This document shows positions 47,402-59,900 of a stretch of DNA of 60,000 nt, in pieces (position 1 is the stretch's first letter; each line of letters starts with the position of its first letter). Location: assembly GCF_910592395.1 (NCBI RefSeq), contig NC_088317.1, positions 2,544,001 through 2,604,000 on the forward strand. The letters run 5' to 3'. The notes under the pieces are model-generated. The model had not been told where the DNA came from and searched no databases. It saw nothing but the letters and a program-made list of their open reading frames with translations. The stretch is from Lineus longissimus (taxonomy: Eukaryota; Nemertea; Pilidiophora; Heteronemertea; Lineidae). Made by a program: the position numbers and the translations under genes.

Positions 47402-50400
47402 TGTGCAAGCACGTGTGAAATGTACTACGTCGTTGTTGTCGCTGGGTTGAATTCGACGAGTTCCTCTTTAACCGTTGAATCAATCAATAATGAGAGAGAC
47501 AGTTTTGGAGGGTGTGGTGTCGTCGTGTCCGCATTAGGGACGTATGCGTAGACATTCAACAGCCAGGGATGGTATACACAATGCCATTAAAAGCAATTTC
47601 TCTTGAGAGGTGCCACAGGCCACTTTGACAAACACTCAAACAGTGTTACCAATTGATATTAAGCCTTGAATGGGATGTCCATTTTTGCAAGATCTGACAA
47701 GTGTGTCCACAAAGTACCTAAAATCCTGTCATCAGATGTTTCATAGGTCACCTTCTGTCACAGTCAGAATCTGAATTCCAATCCATCATCTCCAGCCCAC
47801 AACCGTCAACATGATATCGGCCTCAACAACACTCACTGTCTCCGATTGTCTTAGCAGAAGAGGACAACTGGGGGGTCTTGTGGAGGTTGTGGAGATGGCA
47901 GACTTGTGGAGGATTTCAAGATGGCAGACTGTCCTTCACTGCCTTCTGTCGTCTAGCAATAGCACCTAATGCTAGTAGATGTGGAGAGCAAAGAAGGATG
48001 CGGATGATTTGAGAGATAACGAATAACTATTACAAGACATTGACTTCATTCAGCCACCTGAACTTTATTCCGATTGTGAATTTTAGATACAATTCCGATA
48101 AAATGTCAATTATGTCTAGAAATATAATTCAATGATATGTGTAAAACAGTATGCAAAATTATTCATACTGGAACCAGGCACAACAAAGTTCCTCTGGGGA
48201 AAACTCATGGTGATTCTGATGTCCTACATGGACGAGTTTAATCTTGTTACACTTGCTGTGACACTGATGTTGCTTAAACTGGTTGTCTCAGTACCATATC
48301 AATGGCAGTCTTGGGACTGCTGGAATGATTTGGACACTGAGACAACCCAAACCATTCTTGCCTTCATTCAGTTTCCTGAGGAAAAGATGCAAATTGACAA
48401 TTTTCAGAATTTCCATCAGTCTTCCCGGAGTTTTAAGTACAAAAATAGTCCTTATAACCTGCTAAACTAAGGATACCCCTCCTAAGCATTAAACAGAGAT
48501 TAACAATGAAAACTATTTGCATGTTTGTACATGTTCGTATACGAGATGGGGTCTGAGGTTTTCAATCTATTTGATGATATAGATAAAATAGGTTTTCGTC
48601 TAGAATTCGCTTCACAATACAAACTAGTTCATTCAGAAATAACATTCTTTGCTACATGCAACATCTGCACTAACCTTTGCTCTAGAAATATTATGTCAAA
48701 ATACCTGTCATATTGCATTTGTGTATATATTCTTGATGCACACCACTGGTACAATATAAACACTTACTACCTTGCCAAATGAGGAATGTTAAATTCTATT
48801 TTCCTGTCGTCTGCCGACATCTAGATGCAAACGTCACATTTTTTACTCGTCTCAGCAGTTTAGTCATACAGGGTGACCCAAAATCTAAAGTTTGGGTCGC
48901 ATAATGTTTTTGACTGAGTTAGGATGGATACGACAATGCATAGATGGGAATTACATCGACTTTTTACAGAAAGCTAGGTTCATTCATTTCCTTTACTCAG
49001 ATGGAACTAGTTCGATTTCTGACTCAGTTATGAATTTCATTAGAAACAACAAGCTCACTATTAGTTCCCGATTTTATTAACCAGTAACTTTTCTACACGC
49101 AGACTCCCCCTGAAGTTCATATAAGATTTGCTCTGCGCACACTGATCAGTTCACTGAATTTTTTGTCAGGAATGTTTCACCGGCAAAAATAAACTTTGGA
49201 ATTGCCAATCTGGAATGGCTAAGTACTCAACCTTTGTTGATTCTACAACCAGGCAGGTTATAAATTTTCGAATTTATTCTAAATAATTCGCTTCTAGACC
49301 AAACTATTTCCATGGCAACCAATAAACTAATTAGCTAGTTTTTCTATAAACAACCTATTTACATTTGCATCAACCTGTATACAATACGAAGAATAAAATT
49401 TGAAAATTCAAAATCCAAAAAGCTGCTATTTACAATGACAACAAAATATGAATAAACAAACAACTTTTCAAAAAGTTGCCCCAAAAACACCTTTGAATGT
49501 TATTAACTTATCATCTATCTATCACTACATTTTTTGTATATACAAAGCATCTTTTTCCTTTAATTGTTCTCAAAAAAAGGTCTTACATAAAATTTTAAAA
49601 TTAGCATAGAACTTTTCATACTTGTACCATCCCCTACCCATAAACTGAGATGAAAATTGAGAAAACACACTCACCCATTAGTATTATGCTCGAAGTAAAA
49701 GAGAGAAGAATAAATAAAGAGTAAAGAATATATTTTTATTGCCCAGACAGTACACATAGGAACACACGAAATGTAGTTAAGTTGCAACTTGGAACGCACC
49801 TGTGTTTCCATAGTAAAGCTGTGTAAGGTTTTTTTTGTAAATAATTTTGGAGTGACTGGAATGCAAAGCGAAATATGCGAAATGAAAACATATTTGAACA
49901 TCAGATGTTAACTCCTAAACATAACAGACAACACCAAAAAGAAACAACAACGTTTTTTCTACAAATATTGGAATGTATACAGAAAACTATATCACATTGT
50001 TCTAGTAAATAAGATACGTAGGCCTAATATAACTTAATATACTTGAGACTTTATAACAACAGACCAACAAGACAGGGATACGATTGCTACATTCACGCGA
50101 TGTAGTACATGTACCCATTGGTACATGTATCAAACATACTTGAAAAGCTTGGAATGAAATTCATGGACATCCTCAACTGTTTACATAACACTACTCCAAA
50201 ACTCTTTTTGAAAAAATAAACCAACTTGCATGAACATTGATTGCACTTGTCCATCACCCGAACATGAGATTCCTGTCTATCTGCAAAAAATATGAGATTT
50301 TTTCCTCAATGGAACCCAACTCATGGGACCAAACCAAGATTTAGGTACCCAGATTCACTCCCCCAACTGGGCTGACCCAATCTGTGTGCTATAGCGCAGA

Positions 50401-50749
50401 CTTCAAGCCTTACAAGCCTCCAATACCTGCTGCAGCATATTTAAGTACATATACTTTACGAACAAAAGTTAGCCTGAGAAATTCAGCAAGATTCTAAAAA
50501 GATTCCACCAGCTGAGGGTCCAATTTACATTCGAAATTAACCTGAAAATGTCTACAATGAAATTGCGAACAAAACAACACCGTGTTCCTATACCAAAAGA
50601 TAACTATTTACAAAAGTTCGACTTATCGTCATTTTCACATCCTATATCTTGTGCTGGGACTCCTTGGTAAAAATTCAAATATCTTGGACCACAGTTTTTG
50701 TAACATTTGTACTTAAAAAATCACGTTTACAGTCCTGAATTTTTATTGT
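47402..50749. other. AT-rich stretch including the filamin 3' UTR
   Basis: No gene is supported. The filamin 3' UTR should occupy the upper part. On the minus strand, AATAAA motifs lie at 50,742-50,747 (too close to the stop to be likely), 49,735-49,740, 49,073-49,078 and 48,064-48,069; I cannot tell which is used. The ORFs at 48,132-48,470 and 48,525-48,782 have no domains, and the first spans a hairpin. Confidence 0.45.
48281..48347. other. Imperfect 67-base hairpin
   Basis: GGTTGTCTCAGT (48,281-48,292) pairs with ACTGAGACAACC (48,336-48,347), and inside them GCAGTC pairs with GACTGC around a 4-base loop TTGG. The outer and inner stems are joined by mismatched segments of 12-15 bases. It might be a transcribed hairpin or a small inverted-repeat element. 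Confidence 0.7.
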
Positions 50750-50988
50750 TTATATCTCTGCATTCCAAGCCCTTGAATTATAACTTTGCTGAACGTCACC
50801 GTGTTCTGCCAAGTATCGTTCTAGTTCTTCTTGCGTGTCGAAAATGTGAATGTGGAATGGACTGCCTGGGACGTGGTCACCTGACCATTTGACGTGGATG
50901 ATGTAATCGCCGCATTCTGTTGGGTCGTACCGGCACAAGATCGTGCGATCTTTCTGGCTCTCTCGTTGCATTTCGACTCTAAAAGCAC
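50750..50988 (-). CDS. Filamin terminal exon and stop
   Basis: It encodes AFRVEMQRESQKDRTILCRY, CGDYIIHVKWSGDHVPGSPF, then HIHIFDTQEELERYLAEHGD and a short tail ending WNAEI, stop TAA at 50,750-50,752. The tail of about 30 residues after SPFHIHIF is absent from vertebrate filamins, which end soon after the last repeat. Confidence 0.95.
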
Positions 50989-53900
50989 CTAAAAATGAGA
51001 CAATAACATTTTAAGATGTTTATCATCAAGACGAGGCACTGCTTTACATGTCCAATACTTTTAAAACAAGGGGGATTGTTCTTCCGCATTTATCATTATC
51101 AAATCAATGCTGCTGTAAAGGGCTTGGTATATGGAACATAACAGCAGTGTCTCCTCAGAGCGCACTGAGCAAAATTGTGCAAAACACAATAGACCCGGGA
51201 CTAACCTTTTGGTCCTCGGATTCTGACCGTAAGTTGTCCAGCACCAGCTCCCCGCGTCTCACAAATGAAGCGACTCCTGAAGTTGGCCAATATGCCAGAC
51301 TCGACACCAGGGCCAGTCACGCGCACCTTGCTGGCATCAGGGGCACCAGAGACTTTAAGTACGAATGGACTCCCTAGAAGTAAAAATGAAAACTTCCTGA
51401 TGATTTTACAACATTTTCTTCATTAATTTTCATCTGAGCATCACCTCCTTTCTTAAAACTTGATGTGACCTTATGAAACTAACAGTGAGGCCTGCACTGC
51501 AACAAATGTTTTTCTAATTTTTGAAAATTTCTTTATACCTGGGACGTGTTCTCCGCCATATTTGACCTGCAGCACGTGGCGTCCTAGCTCCTGCGGTTTC
51601 ACGTTCAGCGTAAACGTTCCATCGCGATGGTCAAATAACTCACAGTAGCCAACTTTATGCGGCCCCATGCAATGAGCAGTTAGTTCACCTGAAAAGGAAG
51701 GGAAATTTGAATTTCCATCAAGAAACTGATATCAAACTGGGGGTACTGGCTGTCTTACCAACATCATGTTGATGGAGATAAGCGCAGGCCAAAACCAAGG
51801 CACCTTGCTGTGGTTTTGGGCATAGTGACAGCTCCAAACAACTTGATTTCCTTCCCAACGATGCCCATCTTGAGGTCTCATCCAGAACAAATCGCCTCGG
51901 CATCATCATCCCATCTTGAGGCCATCTCTGGAACAAATCACCTTGGCTACATCAGGCCCCCTCCCAAACCACCCTCCACCGTCATGACTGATCTCTCGAA
52001 ACAGGGCAGTATGAGGGTTTCAATTCACTTACCAGGCCCAGCTCGCCTCGTGTCAATCACAGATTTGATCTCCTTGCTGATGATGCCCATCTTGAGGCCT
52101 TCCCCGGTACAGATCACCTTGGCCGCGTCGCTCATTGTACCGACAGTGACCTTGAAAGGTGACCCTCGAACTTGCCGTTCTGACCAATGTATGTTCAACA
52201 AATAAGCACCTGAAATGTTGATTGGGATATTGAGGGACAAAGAAGGGACAAAAATGACTTCATGTCAGAATATCATAAACATCAACACATCTGCAGACAC
52301 CAGTGCACATCCCTCATGCACGAGACTGTCCCCTGCACTAGGATATCTTAAACAATTCTGGCCTGCAGAAAATGATGTTGAGGAAAACCTCTGGGGGAAA
52401 CAGGAAGACCTCGACGGGCAAGCCATTCATCTCTACCACAAGACTGAAGATATAGTACAGGCAGGCTGAATGCAGAAGAAGGAGAAGGTTCGCTAGCTTG
52501 AAATTTAGGACTCCAGAGGAAGATCACCTCTTTGAATGACTTACCAGGTATTAATGGAACGTAAGTGCATTTATATTGATCGTTGCCTAGAGATGTCATT
52601 TTGACCTCCACGTCTGCCTTCACACCGGTCATGTGCACATGGGGTTTACCTAGAGGAGAAAGGAATGTAGAATGGTTGACCCAATGTCTGTTCTGAATTT
52701 CGAAAATTGGGATTGAGGTTATCAGAAAGTTGATGCAACATAATTTTGACCGAAATGCATTGTTACGCAACATCGAGCAGACGAATCCTCTAATGAGAGT
52801 GCTTCTGGCGCAAATATTTTTCATTACCACAAATAGTGTCCAATTCTATAACATCCTTGGGATGGCCTTTCATATGAAGTCTTACAGCATCTTACCTGGA
52901 CCTGCCTGTGACCCATCGATAGTGAATTGACTCTCCTCGCGCACTCGTGCCTCCTTCAATCCCTGTCCAATCAGAATCACCTTGCTATGATCGACGGGCA
53001 AACTCTGATGCACGGCGAGCCCGATGATCGGCATACGGGGCAGGCGGTGATTATCATAGTAGATGTCTATCTCGTGTTGACCCTCGGTGCGGGGCGTGAA
53101 GACGAGATAGTTGTTTTCTACCCGACTTTGGATGACCACACCGTTTGGATCAACAACCTTACTTGACAGGGTACCTGAAATATTCAAAAGTATGAGGTGT
53201 CTGTCTGTTTTCATTCCAACCTTGGTCATCATTAGTAAAGCGCCCCACCAACGAGTGACTTTACTCACTGTGACCTGTGATCATGATCAAAAATCTCTTG
53301 CTTGCAGTGCTCAGAAGGAGAGCAGCAACATCTTCCACCTCAGAATCGGACATCTCCTACGCAGCCGGCTCTATCACATCAGGATACCCCACACTGCCCA
53401 TGTGGGCTCCAGCAACAGACTCTTGGGGAATAAGTGTAAACCTGTATCAACCTTTGACTTTCTAAACCAGCCAGGACTACGTATTTCTTTGACCTGCAGT
53501 CGAACGTTAAGAAGTTTTACCTGGTCCAGCATTCTTCGTGTCGAAATGTATCCTCTTCTCCTCATCGACAATCAGGGGGAGTCGATTCTGACCATCAATC
53601 ATAGTTGCCCAGCCAGTGATGGACACCTTGTGGATGTCGATCACATTCGACTGATACGGGCTTCCTGAAATATCAAAATAGATTTTATTCATCGTTCAAT
53701 GCCCCTTGATTTTCGCGAGTCTGATATTTCCACGATTTTCCCCAGGGAGTACCCATTTGAATAACATCATCATATTTACATTCCGTATACATCATTTATC
53801 TCTTGCTGATAACAAACCAATACATATTTGGATGGAGTCACCTCCAGAGCAATTTAAGGGCCAAAATGACTTCAAGCAAGGACGCTCCAACAAGATTCAA

Positions 53901-56900
53901 CTTTGGCCAACCTCAAGCTGATTCAAAATGCCGACACTATACAAGCTGTTTTAACGGTATTTTGGATCAACTTGATGTTGGTTGGAAGATAGCTAACAAC
54001 AGTAACTAAGCAGAAGAACATTCACATAAGTAAACATGCTGTTATCAAAGCGGTCGGCATGCTATTATCAAATTCATTTGTGTCCAGTTGGTACTAAGGA
54101 TGTCTTCTTCTTATAAATATCTAATGGGATGGTACAAACCAGTGCAGGTCAGTGCATGTTACCCCAACCACCTCAAATTCATCAGACGCACTCCTATAGA
54201 ATAGTCATATCTAAAATTCATTGAAACAACACCTTTTGACAACATAGGCTTGAAATTTGCCAGGTACAAGCTCTGCAGCTCTTTTGGTCAAGTCATATGA
54301 GGCATCAATAGGTGAAAGCTAAGGCTTACATAGAGTTCCCATTTTCACTCTTAATGTGTCCCTTCACATGCCACACGTGACATGATGAATGAACAAGACA
54401 TTTGTGACAAGAAGAATGAACAAGAGGTGAAAGCTAAGGCTTACATAGAGTTCCCATTTTCACTCTTAATGTGTCCCTTCACATGCCACACGTGACATGA
54501 TGAATGAACAAGACATTTGTGACAAGAAGAATGAACAAGAGGTGAAAGCTAAGGCTTACATAGAGTTCCCATTTTCACTCTTAATGTGTCCCTTCACATG
54601 CCACACGTGACATGATGAATGAACAAGACATTTGCGACAAGAAGAATGAACAAGATATTTCCAAGTGCAACAGAGGCATTCACATCTATCTTCCATCCAC
54701 ATGTCACTTCAAGTCTGTGCTAATGAATGAACATCATCAAGACAAGTGACAGGTGACATTGTGAATCATATGTAAACACAGCCATTGCATATCCTATGTA
54801 AGCTTCTATCTACAGTAAAGTCACAAGCAAAACAACTAAAGGTTCTCCACAGCTTCAAAATTTAACACTTAGAAAAACACTCTTAGTCCTACATTGCTAG
54901 AAGGTGTCACAAATTGTTAGCCATGTACAATGCAAAAGTTCTATTCTATAGCCATGCGATTATGTTAGACAGTCGAAGTACTGCATTAGCATCGCAATAT
55001 TGAAAACGTTCGAACCCTACTTTGTTTGTTAACGACACTGTAGATGTCGTGGTCATTTGACTGACTCGACTCGGACTGTAAATACTCGGTTGTGGTAACG
55101 GTCTTAGTCACCGTGTTACGACTTTCATAATCAACCTCGTCATACAGACCAGAACTGCGCGATTCTGAAATTTTAAAGTTTATTAGGACATTTCATCTAA
55201 TGGGTGTAAACTCGCAGATTGAAATATGGAGAAAATACCAAACTTTAGAAGGTACATTAAAATGAAATGATCAAGTAAGACAGGGTGTGTGGTGCCCTGT
55301 TGGTGGAGTAGAAATTTTGATTAGAGGTGGAACCTAATGTCCGGCCAGGTCATACCATTTTTAAAGTTATCCATATACGTAAACATTCAAGTTTTCTGCT
55401 TGTCGCCATAATGGTTCAAAAGTGATAAAAGAAACACACAAGGTGGCTTCAATTCGAATTAAATGACCTCTTTATTCAAGGAAAATATAAGCCTTGCATT
55501 ACGCACCGATGTTTCAACATGAAGTTCCACACAATCAAAATGGTGCTGAAATCTAAAGAGGAAATACAACGCCAATCAAAACTACAACATGGAAAATACA
55601 TGCATAAATGAATTGATAAATATCAAAATATTGAAGTGAACACCAAAACAGACATGCGACAAGTAACAGTAAGACAGAGTTGCGGCAATCGGAATGTGAA
55701 GCAACGTCAAACATGAGTTCATTCGACCCCAAGTTGAACAAAGGCAACTGTAGTTTAAAATGTCTAACCCATTGTGATTATGCAGGTGCCTCCTTTTAAC
55801 TTAGGGTGGAATGAACTGGCGAACACGTGCCCATGTGTATGGCACAACAGCCAGAGATGGAAAGCTCACTTGGTGCTCTCTAGTGCTGGCTTTTAGGATG
55901 CGCATGGGACCATACCACATGTTGGCATTGGAAGAGGAGGGAGGTCAAGAATTTGTGGGCTATTGAATTTGCCTGAACATTCGTACCACTTTTTGCCTAT
56001 GGGGTTGCCCACTTCTGTGTGCCACAAGGTTCACTTTTGGTACTTGCTTTTGGTCCATGCAAAATGGCTTATCTTGTTTCTACATTTTCAATGATTCCTT
56101 CAAAGAATCTCTTTTTCAAGAGAATTTTCAGCAGGGTACACCACTTCACTGAGTCGCCAGCACGAGAGAGAAACCGCCTGCTGTTCATTTCCAAGGTTAC
56201 CTGGGATATTTTTGCCATTCCATTTGATATGAATACAATAGACCCCCACCTCCACTGGGATATAGGCAACGCGAAACTTGCCCTCTCCCAGTGGCCTGAC
56301 GGTGTGTTTGGCTATTGAGTTGGGTCCTGTCAATGAGGGAATAAGGCATGCAAAGGTTAGTAAGGCAAATACAGGGATATGAAATACACAACATCACCTC
56401 ATCATTTCAACTAGTGTTCCCAACAGAGGAAAAGACTGAAAGATTTCTCATGCAAACCATAAAGAATCACTTTCCACCCAGCACCAGAACTCCTCGAAAT
56501 ATTAAGCCTCGGTATCAAGACAGACACGCACGAACCAAAATGTGACAGAAAGGAGGGAAAGAAGATTTAAAAAGAAGATTCAAGGGATGAAGGACTCACC
56601 ACCATCTTCATGACAATAACGGGTCATCGTGACTTCACGCACGCCATCAATATAGCAAGGAGATGGTGGGCGGTCGAAGCATAGTGGGGAGGGTTGGCGT
56701 GTGTGGTGTTCTACGATTGTATCGTGGTGTTCGACAACAATGCGGGGCGACGGTTGTCGTTCATGGTGTTCTACTACGATGCGTGGAGACCCCAGTGGCT
56801 CACATGGAGTGACATGACGAACGGGACTTATTGAACGCTGTTGGTGGGAGATAGACTCGCTCGAAATATGGTGTCCACTGTCGCGGTACTCGACGTAGTG

Positions 56901-59900
56901 TACGACGTCTTCGTGGCGTTCTGGGGTCCTCCTCTCGGGGTAAAGTGTGCAAGGCCTCGGTGGAGCGGATGCGTACCACGGAGACCTTGGGCGCTCTTCG
57001 TTTTTTGGAGGTGATGGGCTCCTTCTGGTGACCACTGCGTATTCAACATCATCATGATGTTCAGTTACATCAATATGCTCAATGATGTCACGATGTTCAA
57101 CAACATCTTCATGTATAACTTCATCGATGTGTTCTGTGACATTGACATGTTCCACAACTTCAGGTTTTACAACTTCATGATGCTCTACGACTTCATGGTG
57201 TTCAATAACATCAATATGGGGAGGGGGTGGAGGAAGCTCGTGATGGGTGACCACTTCATGATGTAACTCCTCAATATGCCTCCAACTTGGAGAAACCGGA
57301 CGCCCGTGATATTCCACTGGCTCAACTTTAATCCACTCATGCGTTGCAGCATGAGGATCAGGGATTCCTACACCAGCAAGATGGTGTGCCTCCTCACGCT
57401 TTGGCTCGTAATCCCGGATTGGTGCATTGCGGAAGGGAACAGGGTGCTGAACGGCAGCAGGGTGCTTATGATCAGGGAAGGTTGGCCCATCCACTTGTAC
57501 CCACGTCTCCGGGTGGTGAGGATCATGATGCACCTTGACCCAGTTATGAGATGACTCGTGCGATTCATTGTTATCTGTCGGAACATACTCCTTGACTGGA
57601 GGGTTACGGAACGGCGATACAGGTCTCTCCTGACTAGGAGAAGAGGGGCGTCCAACATCCAAGTACGTCGCAGACACCGACTGGCTCACCTGAACCCACG
57701 CTTCGTTACATTTCACCCAGCGGGACTGGGATGGCAAAGGATCAGGACAAATGATCGCTGTTTCTGGTTTTTGTTCGGGGACATATTCATGTACAGTTTG
57801 GTTACGGAACGGAGACACTGGGCGATGGTGGGGATCCTCAACACACAGAGCTCCAGCCAAATCAGCACTCACGATAGGGTATTCTGGTTTACATTCTGGG
57901 ACATACGGGTGCACAGCCTGGCTACGGAAAGGCGATGCAGGACGAATGTAGGTTTCCTCTGTGACATTCAGATTCAGATGCCCCGTCCCAGAACCCGGGG
58001 GCTGGGGCTGGATATGAACAATACGGTGCTCCTCTGCATCGACATGGTCTTCGATCGCATGGTGATCTAGAACTTCATGTTCGACCAGATGAAGACTTGC
58101 GGAGGAAGCCTTCCTCGGCTCAGGACGGTGGATCGCGTGCGGTGCCACATGGTGCACTGGTGGAGGGGAGTGGTGGGCTACCCTCTCAACATGGGCTACC
58201 CTCGGCGAGGGAGACCTAGAATGGGTCTTGACTACAATATTTTTTTCCGGTGACCTAGAGCGCCTTGGCGATGGGGACCTAGATTGAGGCTTTGCCACTA
58301 GGTGGTGCGCTGGTGGAGGAGAATGGTGGCTCACAGCGGGACTTTTTGATCTGGACCGGTGGTGTTCAGTTGTCACCTCATGGTGTACGACATGACCATG
58401 GTGCGGTGGCATCTCATGCACGAGATACCGTGTCAGTTCAGGAGGAGATCTTTTCTCCACTTGAGGCTTTTTGTTACGCCTGAAGCTGAGACTTCCAAGG
58501 GGGTGGAATTTGGGTTTGGGTTCTGCTTTGAGATGGTGAGGTTCCTGATGGTGTAGTTTAGAGTGGTGGGGAAGGGACTGATATCCTGTAGGGCACAGAA
58601 GGGAGAAGATGAAGAATAGAGTTAGGCAGAGAGATTAGGCTGAGAGGAGAAATAGATATGAGAAATGATGATAGAGTTCAAAGGTTCGTATTGATGTTTT
58701 GGAATAGCAAAGCATATGCAGTTCGTTCAAGAGCTCAAGATCAGATGCAGCTCAATCAATCAGGAAGACAGATATTCTGGAAAGGAACTCTTTCACAACA
58801 GCAAAGAGTCAATGACCATCCAACGACTCTTGTATGAAGAAGAGAGAACTGACCATGGCTTGAAGTACCAGTCAACTCGGAAAATTTTCCTCACACAACA
58901 GGATAATAATCATATTACTCAACCTTTAATCTAAACTACTACTTTTCATCTCAAGTCAAGGTCTGAGTAGGTCTCTATATACTTCTTACACATTTGCTCT
59001 CTAAAGAGAACCATGTCTACCAAGGCATAGATGACCTGCTCAAATCTTGACTGAGATGAGCTATACACAAGACCATACCCAGACTAATTCATGCAGACCA
59101 AGACAAGACAAGGGTTCCTAGACACACCTCACAACACAGGGGTATCTAAACCATCGCACCATCTCAATTCTGGCAACTACTCTATTTATCAAATGTGTTG
59201 AACCTAGCTAACCTTCGTTTGATTTTAAAGTACAGAACTCACACAAGCCAAGTTTAACCGAATTTTACAGAAAGGTCCATTCTTTGGTGGACCAATGCTA
59301 GTTTTCCCCAAAACCTGGAACTACTGGACCTTCTGCATGGACACTACTAGACTACATACGTACCATCAACTTGCACAAGCATGTCTCCCCGTGCCTGATG
59401 TGTGTCTACAACAAAGGTGGATTCCGTCTTCTCGACAGCATGATGCAGCCCGACACCTTCAGCATGGATCTTCTCCTCTCCACCCTGGACAATGTGGACG
59501 ATCGGCATACCTGGAGACGAAAATTCGTAGTGTAGAACTAAACTTTACAAATTCAACCAGGTTTTAAACACTTTACTATGAGATGTTTGGCAACGTTATT
59601 TGGGTGACAATGGCTTTCTACAGCATTCGCTACAATGACATAGGACGGGCACTGTTCAATGGTCATAGCTCACTATGTCATCAGACTGGCTTTGCGGTCT
59701 TCTGAAGCATGCGTCATTTGATCAGAACACCAATATTTTACCAGTTTGAGAACTGCTAAACCCAACTGACATTGGAAAGCTCTTGATGAACTGTTTGATG
59801 CCTATTGATTTCAATTACTCGTCAATCTAAATGCTGTCTCAAAACTAACCATCGAGGGCAACTCCACCATACGTGATGAAGATCTGGTATTTGCCTGGTT

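Noticed and set aside
48132-48470. 112-codon plus-strand ORF
   Set aside because: It spans an inverted repeat, has no recognisable domain and lies in AT-rich DNA.
55005-55025. GTTCGAACCCTAC as a tRNA B-box
   Set aside because: No A-box or cloverleaf can be formed around it; it is in the cassette exon region.
57054-58070. Plus-strand ORFs of up to 170 codons opposite the giant filamin exon
   Set aside because: They are shadows of the compositionally biased minus-strand coding exon, which has proper splice sites and phases.
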